Positions 56,534 to 64,000 of a stretch of DNA of 64,000 bases are shown here, one piece after another (position 1 is the first letter of the stretch; every line of letters begins with the position of its first letter). Where the stretch lies: contig CAYYSU010000002.1 in NCBI GenBank assembly GCA_964474455.1, forward strand, positions 1 to 64,000, given 5' to 3'. The notes beneath the pieces are model-generated. The model had not been told where the DNA came from, ran no database searches, and saw only the letters and a list, made by a program, of their open reading frames with translations. Position numbers and translations under genes: made by a program. The stretch is from BM520 sp964474455 (GTDB taxonomy: Bacteria > Bacteroidota > Bacteroidia > Bacteroidales > BM520).

Positions 56534-59500
56534 ATGAGCGTAATTGAAATTAAAAACTCATCTTTTGCCTATAAAGACAAAGGGACGGAAAATGAACGGA
56601 AAGTTCTGTCAATAGATGAGTTAGCAATCAACTCCGGAGAGATAACATTTATTGTTGGTGTTTCCGGTGCCGGAAAGAGTACCATGCTCGAGACCATTGG
56701 ACTTATGAATGACACCTTCCCCTCGGATATGAATCAGGGTATGAGTATCAAGTTTAATGTGTATAACAGCGCTACAGGAGAGATAGAAGCCAGGGATATC
56801 ACAAACCCCAACATCTGGGATGAAACGACTGAGAATGTTGCCATCCGTGAGAAAATACGCAAGGATAACTACAGCTTTATATTCCAGAATACCAACCTGA
56901 TGCCCAACTTCTCCGCATTGGAGAATGTGTGTATCACGGATATGCTAAACGGTCATAGTTTTGAAGAAGCATATTTGAAGGCTCTGCTGATATTCCGTAC
57001 CCTTGGTTTGGGAGATTTGGACCTTGACATCAGCCCACAGAATGTTAGTGGAGGCCAACGTCAGCGTATCGCTTTCGCCAGAGCACTTATCCCTGAATAC
57101 CGAGTGCTTTTCGGTGATGAGCCTACCGGTAACCTCGACAGAAAAACATCCCTTGAGGTTATGGGTATTCTGCATAATTATATTAAATCAACCCAGTCGG
57201 AAGAGATAAAAACAGGTACTGTTATCGTTTCACACGATCTGGATCTGGCAGTGAAATATGCTGACAGGATTATTGTTATTACGAAAATTGACGGAAAAGG
57301 TACTATCCACCCGGAGCATATCTTCGTAAATACCGATGACGACGACCTCATACATAAAGAGTATGATTTTAAATCGTCAGTGCGCCATGCATTTGATATG
57401 GAAAATACGGTAGATAATATTATTGCCCTGAGACAGGAAATAATGAATGAACTCAATGAACAAAGAGTGAATTCAAAAGGTAATTATCAGTCCCGTAAAT
57501 ATATCACTGTTAATGACTACCTCGAGGCGTTTTTATCTGAAATAAAAAACCCTGCGATATGTAAGGGCATCTTTAATGAGCAATTTATCATATACCTTGA
57601 GAACCTATTGAAGGATGAAAAAAAAGTTTCCGCGCCCGTTGTTAAAGAAGCTGTTAATAAAAATACTGAACAGCACAAAGGTGCGTGCCATAACTGGACA
57701 ACACCTTATGGTGATAATCATCATGACAAATATACAAGGAGAGAAGTCCTGAAAAAAATAGAGAAACTCTTAGCTGTTGATAAGGATTATACCGATGAAC
57801 AAAGGGCCGCTGCATTAAGGGAAAAGATAAAGGATGCTGAATTTGTGGAATCAAAGAAAGGATTTAAAGATGTTCTTTACAGGTTTTTCCTATGGCTAAC
57901 GCGCCGAATCCCTGACAAAACCGGATTATATCCTGAATTTACAAAGCTCTTCTATGAAAAAGAGAGTATTGAGCTACTGGGGTATCACAGCCGTTTACGG
58001 AACTTCTGGACTGTGTTTATCATTATGCTGGTGACTTTTCTGGCTATTGGATTTGCTAATGGTAGTTTAATATATCTCGGGGATAAAATGAAGGATCCAT
58101 TTGTTAAATCAATGAACGTGGCTGTTCAGCATGACAGGCAGAGCGATGTTGATTTGCTGATTGAAACACTCAACAATGACACCGTCGCGTTACAAACCTA
58201 CGGGGTTAATAAAGCTACTGGTTTTACTCTTTTTCCTCTTGAATTCAGAAAAAACAATGGTAAACTTACCATGCTCACAGGTAGAACCATGAATGAAGAT
58301 GATCCCATTCTGAAGGAGTTGCTCAAGGGATCGAATGTAATTACAGGAGAGACTAAAGGATTCCGATCTTACAATGATGACGGTATAATAATATCAGAAA
58401 AGATGCTTCTGGATCTGGGCCTTAATGCAGATACGAAATTTATCCCTGTTCATGTGATGGAGTCAGAGGATGTTTCTGCTGATATACCAATTCCTGTAAG
58501 AGCTGTCCTGAGGCGATTACCAGGGGATCTTGATGACGAGATATCTTTCCTTATCACTGGGTTCCTTCATGCAAACCTGGTGCTGCCGATTACGGAAACT
58601 AATATCCCTTATTCGCCCGACAACACCAAGAGCCTGGAGATTTACCTTGACTCTCAGGACACCCTCGTGGCGGAAAATATGATGGAGACAGTTAAAACCT
58701 ATCTTAACGACAATAACAGCAGAGTTTCTATCGATGGTGCGAATTTTCGAGTCCGGCAGCCCCGCCTTTTGAAATATAAAGTCGATTCATCCGCTTATGT
58801 ACCTGGATACTCTATGAACATTGCCTTTATGGGACGTAAACCCTCTTATAACCAAATCGCTATGTTGTTTGATGATTTGGTGCAAATTACCAGCCTTAAA
58901 GAGCTTCCGGTGACCATGAAATATACTGTTGATCATTATACACAGGAACAGGTGGCCAGAGCAGACAGAAGACTGGATCGTTTAACAATTCATTTTGATA
59001 AACTAAACCATATTCAATCTTTTGAAGATGAATATATTAAACCTAAATATCCGTATATAAATCTGGATATGGCGAAAATTGAGTCTCTCAAGAACTATAA
59101 CTATATTACAAAACTTACCATGGGACTATCAATAATCCTGGTGATTTTAAGTGTATATAGTATTGCCAGCTTCCTGTCTAATGTATTTGAAAATCATCTT
59201 AATAAGATAAAGATGAATATTGGTACTCTGATGGCTTTTGGAACTGGTGGCTTGAAGCTTATTTATCGACGATTGATGATGGTATACCTGTTTATCCCAC
59301 TTACATTCTCATTAATAATAGCTTCATTACTGGGATACCTTGGGCTTATAAGGCTTATTATGTCATGCCTGATAAGGGATCTTGACAAAGGACTCTTCTT
59401 TAACCTTTGGTCTTTTGGCAATCCGCCGGCAACAATGCCTTTGATAATTACTATTTTGGCTGTGTTCTCAATAGTTCTTGTGACACTCCAGCGTTACAAG

Positions 59501-59563
59501 AAGATTATTCACAGTCTATTGCAGAAGACACCCGGAGATCTTATCTTTGGAAGAGACTCCTAA
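56534..59563 (+). CDS. MacB-topology ABC transporter (ATPase-permease fusion) with long linker
   Basis: Protein of 1009 residues. The N-terminal ATPase has Walker A GVSGAGKST (42-50), signature VSGGQRQR from about 171, Walker B VLFGDEP with E196, and a switch His in VSHDLD. A linker of about 240 residues (250-488) follows, much longer than in MacB. TM1 is at about 490-510, a periplasmic domain at about 515-855, and three more helices at about 861-885, 915-940 and 962-985. One ATPase plus four helices with the large loop after TM1 is the type VII (MacB/FtsEX/LolCDE) mechanotransmission fold. No membrane-fusion protein or TolC gene is adjacent. Last gene of the operon, followed by a terminator. 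Confidence 0.88.
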   Translation: MSVIEIKNSSFAYKDKGTENERKVLSIDELAINSGEITFIVGVSGAGKSTMLETIGLMNDTFPSDMNQGMSIKFNVYNSATGEIEARDITNPNIWDETTENVAIREKIRKDNYSFIFQNTNLMPNFSALENVCITDMLNGHSFEEAYLKALLIFRTLGLGDLDLDISPQNVSGGQRQRIAFARALIPEYRVLFGDEPTGNLDRKTSLEVMGILHNYIKSTQSEEIKTGTVIVSHDLDLAVKYADRIIVITKIDGKGTIHPEHIFVNTDDDDLIHKEYDFKSSVRHAFDMENTVDNIIALRQEIMNELNEQRVNSKGNYQSRKYITVNDYLEAFLSEIKNPAICKGIFNEQFIIYLENLLKDEKKVSAPVVKEAVNKNTEQHKGACHNWTTPYGDNHHDKYTRREVLKKIEKLLAVDKDYTDEQRAAALREKIKDAEFVESKKGFKDVLYRFFLWLTRRIPDKTGLYPEFTKLFYEKESIELLGYHSRLRNFWTVFIIMLVTFLAIGFANGSLIYLGDKMKDPFVKSMNVAVQHDRQSDVDLLIETLNNDTVALQTYGVNKATGFTLFPLEFRKNNGKLTMLTGRTMNEDDPILKELLKGSNVITGETKGFRSYNDDGIIISEKMLLDLGLNADTKFIPVHVMESEDVSADIPIPVRAVLRRLPGDLDDEISFLITGFLHANLVLPITETNIPYSPDNTKSLEIYLDSQDTLVAENMMETVKTYLNDNNSRVSIDGANFRVRQPRLLKYKVDSSAYVPGYSMNIAFMGRKPSYNQIAMLFDDLVQITSLKELPVTMKYTVDHYTQEQVARADRRLDRLTIHFDKLNHIQSFEDEYIKPKYPYINLDMAKIESLKNYNYITKLTMGLSIILVILSVYSIASFLSNVFENHLNKIKMNIGTLMAFGTGGLKLIYRRLMMVYLFIPLTFSLIIASLLGYLGLIRLIMSCLIRDLDKGLFFNLWSFGNPPATMPLIITILAVFSIVLVTLQRYKKIIHSLLQKTPGDLIFGRDS

Positions 59564-59571
59564 AAACATAC

Positions 59572-59603
59572 AAAAGGCAGCCCCACCACAGGTTGCCTTT
59601 TTT
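59572..59603 (+). terminator. Intrinsic terminator ending the giant operon
   Basis: Arms AAAAGGCAGCC (59572-59582) and GGTTGCCTTTT (59591-59601) pair over 11 bp with one G-U, then a T run. It is 8 bp after the ABC transporter stop and defines the 3' end of the unit. Confidence 0.88.
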
Positions 59604-59608
59604 GTCGC

Positions 59609-59638
59609 TTGCCGACCTGACATCTTTTTTTATCTTTG
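59609..59638 (+). promoter_or_regulatory. Promoter of the transglutaminase-like gene
   Basis: TTG at 59609-59611, 19 bp spacer, TATCTTTG at 59631-59638: a full consensus match. The -7 element ends 4 bp before the ATG at 59643, so the transcript may be leaderless. Confidence 0.75.
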
Positions 59639-59642
59639 TGAT

Positions 59643-60710
59643 ATGCGGGCTAAACACGAGATTCTTACGACCTTTTTTCTTCTATGTACCTTGCTGACTT
59701 GTAATTCTTCCATTATGGCCCAGAGCGAGTCACAACCCGACTCAGCTGATGCTTTGTATATCTATTATCAGAATAAACCTGGGTTAGAAGTGTCGCTTGA
59801 GCGTTACTTCACTGAAGAACATCGTCTGAATCTGTTTTTTAACGATCGAAAGGATTCAGCTTTCTTTGCTCCATTCCTTGATTCTCTGCGATTACAATAC
59901 CCGTCGGAGTGGAAATATGTCGATAACCTGGTGAGATATGTACAGGAAAATATTGATTATGAAAAATATAATCCCGGTGAGTATATCAAATACCCATGGC
60001 AAACTTTTATGGATCATTCCGGTGTTTGCTCCGACAAATCGGTCCTTCTGGGAAAGCTACTTGTTTACTCGGGCTATAAAGTGGCTATGTTTGCTTTTTT
60101 TGATGCTGAACATATGGGTGTGGGGCTGAAAGTACCGCAGAAACATGGCTCATTCAACTCCCCATACATATATATCGAGACTACTAATGTCCGCCCGATG
60201 GGTAGTATCCCGTACGACTCTTTTAAACAAGGTGATCTTGATAATCCTGCAATCTTTGAGATAGAAGAGAACGGTGAGCGTGTTTTTACTTCACTGCATA
60301 CCCTTCAGGACTATTATGACTCCCTGGAGACATCCTACGGCGAAGATTTCCTGTTCCTAGATAGAAAATCCCGATTCCTGAATATGCGAATCAATGACAT
60401 GCAAAGCGTTGTGGATTCGCTGAAAAATAACCTCGATTATTTGACTTTTGAGTATGAAGCACTAACGGCAGCAATTACAGAACAAAATAGTGTTATTGCT
60501 GAGATGGGTTGTAATGGTGTTATTAACGATGACAGACTTTTTGAAGAGTGTGAGAAAAAGATGAATCAATACAATAAACAGGTTGAAATAGTTAATTCCA
60601 TTAGTGAAAATCTTAAGAAAGAATCAGTCATAAGAAACCAGCTTGTTAAGGAGTTAAATAAGTTTATTGATGAGTATAATGCTCATATCAATGCGATGAA
60701 TAACCAATAG
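59643..60710 (+). CDS. Secreted transglutaminase-like protein with C-terminal coiled coil
   Basis: Protein of 355 residues; the ATG at 59643 gives a clean signal peptide (about 1-27, SSIMAQ cut), while an in-frame start at 59547 would precede the promoter and terminator. A transglutaminase-like core (about 75-195) has a candidate catalytic Cys in SGVCSDKSVLLGKLL, a His in AEHMGVGL and an acidic residue in YIYIETTN. The C-terminal part (about 245-355) is heptad-rich helix. Such domains can be proteases or cross-linkers. It is next to, but not in, the giant operon. Confidence 0.75.
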   Translation: MRAKHEILTTFFLLCTLLTCNSSIMAQSESQPDSADALYIYYQNKPGLEVSLERYFTEEHRLNLFFNDRKDSAFFAPFLDSLRLQYPSEWKYVDNLVRYVQENIDYEKYNPGEYIKYPWQTFMDHSGVCSDKSVLLGKLLVYSGYKVAMFAFFDAEHMGVGLKVPQKHGSFNSPYIYIETTNVRPMGSIPYDSFKQGDLDNPAIFEIEENGERVFTSLHTLQDYYDSLETSYGEDFLFLDRKSRFLNMRINDMQSVVDSLKNNLDYLTFEYEALTAAITEQNSVIAEMGCNGVINDDRLFEECEKKMNQYNKQVEIVNSISENLKKESVIRNQLVKELNKFIDEYNAHINAMNNQ

Positions 60711-60713
60711 CTA

Positions 60714-61253
60714 TTATTCTCTTTCCGTCTTCATTTTCTGAAACAGATTATAAATCACTACTCCAGCACAAACGGATATGTTTAGCGAGTGCTTAGTACC
60801 ATATTGCGCCAGTTCGATGCATCCGTCACACACATCCACCACTTCCTGCGAAACACCCTTTACCTCATTGCCAAAAATAATGGCAATCTTATCCTCGTCT
60901 GTTACAGTGAAATCCTCAAGATCTATGCTCTCCTCCGCCTGCTCGATAGCAAAGACTTTATACCCTTGCTGCTGAAGCTTTTTTACTGCCTCTACGGTAT
61001 CTTCAACGTACTCCCACGTCACAGAATCTGTAGCACCCAGGGCTGTCTTTTGAATCTCGCGGTGTGGCGGTGTGGCGGTAAATCCACAGAGTATTATCTT
61101 CTCAACTAAAAACGCATCAGAGGTGCGAAAAACAGATCCGGTATTATTCTGGCTCCTGATGTTATCCTGTATTACCACGAGAGGAATTTTTTTCAGTTTT
61201 TTATAATCCTCAACCTCCGGTCGCCCCAACTCATCGTTTCTCAGTTTTCGCAT
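60714..61253 (-). CDS. SpoU/TrmH-family RNA 2'-O-methyltransferase
   Basis: SPOUT methyltransferase of 179 residues. Motif 1 is seen in NIRSQNNTGSVFRTSDAF, motif 2 in IIFGNEVKGVSQEV and motif 3 in GTKHSLNISVCAGVVIYNL, which form the knotted SAM site. Length and lack of extra domains suggest a tRNA (for example Gm18) enzyme, but the target RNA cannot be told. It is convergent with the transglutaminase-like gene, 3 bp apart. Confidence 0.92.
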   Translation of the reverse strand: MRKLRNDELGRPEVEDYKKLKKIPLVVIQDNIRSQNNTGSVFRTSDAFLVEKIILCGFTATPPHREIQKTALGATDSVTWEYVEDTVEAVKKLQQQGYKVFAIEQAEESIDLEDFTVTDEDKIAIIFGNEVKGVSQEVVDVCDGCIELAQYGTKHSLNISVCAGVVIYNLFQKMKTERE

Positions 61254-61272
61254 AACGTATATTTTTTAACGG

Positions 61273-61280
61273 CAAAGGTA
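61273..61280 (-). promoter_or_regulatory. -7 element of the TrmH-family gene
   Basis: TACCTTTG on the minus strand, 19 bp upstream of the ATG. Confidence 0.55.
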
Positions 61281-61315
61281 GGGAGATTTTCTTTTTATCT
61301 TTTTTAAGGAATAAG

Positions 61316-61323
61316 TATCTTTG
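61316..61323 (+). promoter_or_regulatory. -7 element of mutS
   Basis: TATCTTTG, 18 bp upstream of the mutS ATG at 61342. It also shows that a TTG start at 61321 is not used. Confidence 0.6.
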
Positions 61324-61341
61324 TCTTCTTACAGTAATAAT

Positions 61342-63954
61342 ATGGTAAAGAAGAGTGCTAAGGGGGGTAATGAAACTCCATTGATGAAACAATACAATAG
61401 TATAAAGGCAAAGTATCCCGATGCAATGCTATTGTTTAGGGTGGGGGATTTTTATGAAACCTTTGGCGAAGATGCAAAAAAGGCTTCAGATATTCTGGGC
61501 ATAGTGCTTACCAAGCGATCAAACGGTGCCGCAGCCAAAATCGCCCTGGCGGGATTTCCCCATCATGCACTCGACACATACCTTCCAAAGCTGGTGAAAG
61601 CAGGGCAGAAGGTCGCTATCTGTGATCAGCTTGAGGATCCTAAACTAACAAAAACAATCGTCAAAAGGGGAGTTACCGAACTGGTTACGCCCGGAGTTTC
61701 ATATAATGACAAAATACTTGAGCAAAAAGAGAATAACTTCCTGGCGTGCCTGCACATGGATAATCACCAAAGTGGCGTTTCGTTTCTGGATATCTCCACA
61801 GGAGAATTCCTGTTGGCACAGGGTAGCCGCGAATATGTAGAGAAACTTATCCAAAGCTTTAATCCCAGCGAAGTGATACTGCAAAGAAATAAACGTGAGG
61901 AGTTTTTTAGTATCTTTGGTAATCATTTCTATATCTCCACTTTCGATGACTGGGTTTTTACTTACGATTTTGCATACGAAAATCTGATCCGCCATTTCCA
62001 GACCAACTCGCTGAAAGGCTTTGGGGTAGAAGATATGGATCAGGGAATTATTGCCGCAGGCGGCGCACTGCACTACCTGTCAGAAACACGTCATGATAAG
62101 GTTCAACATATATCCAACCTCTCACGGATAGAGGAGGACAGATATGTGTGGCTCGACAGGTTTACCATCCGTAACCTGGAGCTGCTGCATTCACCTCATG
62201 AAAACGCAACCACCCTGTTGGATGTGATGGACAAAACAATCTCTCCAATGGGTAGCCGTATGATGCGACGATGGATAGTGCTTCCTCTCAAGGAGGTGAA
62301 ACCCATTACCGAACGCCAAGATGTGGTTGAGACATTCCAGGCTAACGACTCCCTATCAGATGAAATCTCCTCACAGCTACGACAGATCGGTGACCTGGAG
62401 CGCCTGATATCTAAAGTTGCCACCGCTCGTATCAATCCACGTGAACTGGTGCAGGTGAAAAACGCACTCCTGGCAATAGATCCGGTGAAAGAAGCTTGCG
62501 GAAACAACAATAACGAAGCATTACAACGCATCGGCGACAGGCTCAATCCTTGTGATATGATACGGCAACGCCTGGAAAAAGAACTTGTTGATGAACCACC
62601 AACACAGGTGCAGAAAGGAGGCGTATTCCGTGAAGGTATATCTCAGGATCTTGATGAGTTGAGAAAACTTGCATATAGTGGAAAAGACTATCTGGCACAA
62701 ATACAACGACGCGAATCAGCAGAAACAGGAATCCCCAGCCTTAAGATAGGCTATAACAATGTATTTGGATACTACCTTGAGGTAACCAACACCCATAAAG
62801 AAAAAGCTCCCGAATCCTGGGTGAGAAAACAAACACTGGTAAACTCCGAACGATATATCACGCCGGAGCTAAAGGAGCTGGAAGAAAAGATCCTCAATGC
62901 TGAGGAGAAGATTCTCATTTTGGAATCACGCCTCTACGAAGAACTGGTGCTGGCAACGGCAGAGTATATACAGCCGGTTCAACTTAATGCTCAACTACTA
63001 GCCCAGCTGGATTGCCTACTCTCTTTCTCTGAACTGGCAAAAGAGAACGGATACACGCGCCCGGTGCTTAATGAAGGATATGCCATTGACATAAAAAACG
63101 GACGCCATCCGGTTATTGAAAAACAACTGCCGCCGGGAGAGAAATATATTGCCAATGACGTTTATCTTGATAATGAACGCCAGCAGATAATGATTATCAC
63201 CGGCCCAAATATGTCCGGTAAATCTGCTTTACTACGTCAGACAGCTCTTGTTGTACTTATGGCTCAGATGGGCTCTTTTGTCCCCGCCAAACACGCTGCC
63301 ATAGGCCTAGTGGATAAAGTATTTACCCGCGTAGGAGCATCAGATAATATCTCCTCCGGAGAATCAACGTTTATGGTGGAGATGAATGAAACGGCATCGA
63401 TACTCAATAACATCTCCAATAGAAGTCTTATTTTATTGGATGAAATTGGCCGTGGAACCTCTACCTATGACGGAATTTCCATTGCCTGGGCCATTGCCGA
63501 ATTTCTTCATAATCATCAGGTTTATCGCCCAAAGGTGCTCTTTGCAACGCATTACCATGAGCTTAATGAGATGGCTGCTACCATGAAGCGCATAAAGAAC
63601 TATCATGTCTCCGTAAAAGAGATAAATAATAAGATCATTTTTTTACGTAAACTCGCCAAAGGAGGTACAGAACATAGCTTCGGTATTCATGTGGCCCAGA
63701 TGGCAGGTATGCCCGCAATGGTAACTCACAGAGCAGGAAATATGCTAAAGCAGCTGGAGAGAAGCCATAGCCAGGAAGGCATAGGAAAGAGTAATTCCGC
63801 TTTCTCCGATGAGATGCAGCTCTCCTTTATTCAACTCGACGATCCATTGCTCTACCAAATTCGGGATGATATCTTACATACCGATATAAATTCACTAACA
63901 CCGGTGGAAGCGCTGATGAAACTCAATGAAATAAAGAAACTGCTCGGGGGCTAA
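61342..63954 (+). CDS. mutS: DNA mismatch repair protein MutS
   Basis: Mismatch recognition ATPase of 870 residues. The mismatch-wedge motif is F37-Y38-E39 in VGDFYETFG. The ATPase has Walker A GPNMSGKS at residues 621-628, Walker B LILLDEIGRGTSTYDG and the FATHYHEL switch. It ends with a helix-turn-helix dimerisation region (PVEALMKLNEIKKLL). Length and domain order match E. coli MutS. The stop is 46 bp from the right edge. Confidence 0.97.
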   Translation: MVKKSAKGGNETPLMKQYNSIKAKYPDAMLLFRVGDFYETFGEDAKKASDILGIVLTKRSNGAAAKIALAGFPHHALDTYLPKLVKAGQKVAICDQLEDPKLTKTIVKRGVTELVTPGVSYNDKILEQKENNFLACLHMDNHQSGVSFLDISTGEFLLAQGSREYVEKLIQSFNPSEVILQRNKREEFFSIFGNHFYISTFDDWVFTYDFAYENLIRHFQTNSLKGFGVEDMDQGIIAAGGALHYLSETRHDKVQHISNLSRIEEDRYVWLDRFTIRNLELLHSPHENATTLLDVMDKTISPMGSRMMRRWIVLPLKEVKPITERQDVVETFQANDSLSDEISSQLRQIGDLERLISKVATARINPRELVQVKNALLAIDPVKEACGNNNNEALQRIGDRLNPCDMIRQRLEKELVDEPPTQVQKGGVFREGISQDLDELRKLAYSGKDYLAQIQRRESAETGIPSLKIGYNNVFGYYLEVTNTHKEKAPESWVRKQTLVNSERYITPELKELEEKILNAEEKILILESRLYEELVLATAEYIQPVQLNAQLLAQLDCLLSFSELAKENGYTRPVLNEGYAIDIKNGRHPVIEKQLPPGEKYIANDVYLDNERQQIMIITGPNMSGKSALLRQTALVVLMAQMGSFVPAKHAAIGLVDKVFTRVGASDNISSGESTFMVEMNETASILNNISNRSLILLDEIGRGTSTYDGISIAWAIAEFLHNHQVYRPKVLFATHYHELNEMAATMKRIKNYHVSVKEINNKIIFLRKLAKGGTEHSFGIHVAQMAGMPAMVTHRAGNMLKQLERSHSQEGIGKSNSAFSDEMQLSFIQLDDPLLYQIRDDILHTDINSLTPVEALMKLNEIKKLLGG

Positions 63955-64000
63955 TCTATCACTGGCAAGAGCAAATATATTAGCAATGTGCAAAGGAATA

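Noticed and set aside
53991..59563. Type VI secretion locus
   Set aside because: Only a weak TssR-like resemblance; no sheath, baseplate, Hcp, VgrG or ClpV gene in the window.
59547..59642. Start of the transglutaminase-like gene at 59547, overlapping the ABC transporter gene
   Set aside because: The extension would cover the terminator and promoter; the ATG at 59643 gives a normal signal peptide.

Overview
The window comes from a Bacteroidetes bacterium, most likely an anaerobic or microaerophilic member of the Bacteroidales/Marinilabiliales side. The evidence is a Bacteroidetes-type dcw cluster without murF or ddl, proteins with type IX secretion (T9SS) C-terminal sorting domains, a glycine-lipid acyltransferase pair, a 1181-residue pyruvate:ferredoxin oxidoreductase, and many TAnnTTTG -7 promoter elements of the Bacteroidetes primary sigma factor just upstream of start codons. 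A run of 100 Ns at 24863-24962 marks a scaffold gap, so this is a draft or metagenome assembly. No rRNA, tRNA, CRISPR array, phage or insertion sequence was seen.

1-14.8 kb, minus strand: the division and cell wall cluster mraZ-rsmH-ftsL-ftsI-murE-mraY-murD-ftsW-murG-murC-ftsQ-ftsA-ftsZ. The genes are packed with 0-30 bp gaps or 4 bp overlaps, and ftsZ runs off the left edge. Three GTGG repeats at exact 10 bp spacing upstream of mraZ look like MraZ operator boxes.

15.0-22.3 kb: glsA- and glsB-like genes (glycine lipid synthesis) and engB on plus; a biotin carrier protein and an acyl-CoA carboxyltransferase on minus; a small MmcQ/YjbR protein; mutS2.

22.4-28.4 kb: a signalling-like locus. 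A secreted TPR-CHAT peptidase-like protein with a C-terminal membrane anchor (interrupted by the assembly gap) and a T9SS protein with dockerin-like and cohesin-like segments lie on minus. A divergent ECF sigma factor overlaps a membrane protein with periplasmic TPRs that looks like its anti-sigma partner.

28.4-39.0 kb: metabolic and envelope housekeeping: nifJ, a class IIIB acid phosphatase lipoprotein, 5-formyltetrahydrofolate cyclo-ligase, sppA, folK, a deoxynucleoside kinase, and an OmpA/TPR lipoprotein.

39.4-59.6 kb: the most unusual part. Seven co-directional genes lie between a strong promoter (TTTG-N19-TAAATTTG, 39400-39430) and a clear hairpin terminator (59572-59603), with no internal terminator seen. 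They encode a 2476-residue secreted beta-helix protein with about 46 GG-type Pmp-like repeats and a T9SS signal, a second T9SS protein, an outer-membrane beta-barrel protein, an Ig/PKD secreted protein, a second barrel protein with a large C-terminal extension, a secreted von Willebrand A protein, and a MacB-topology ABC transporter with an unusually long linker. I infer a dedicated trans-envelope or surface-structure system whose function I cannot name.

59.6-64 kb: a secreted transglutaminase-like protein with its own promoter, a SpoU/TrmH RNA methyltransferase, and mutS.
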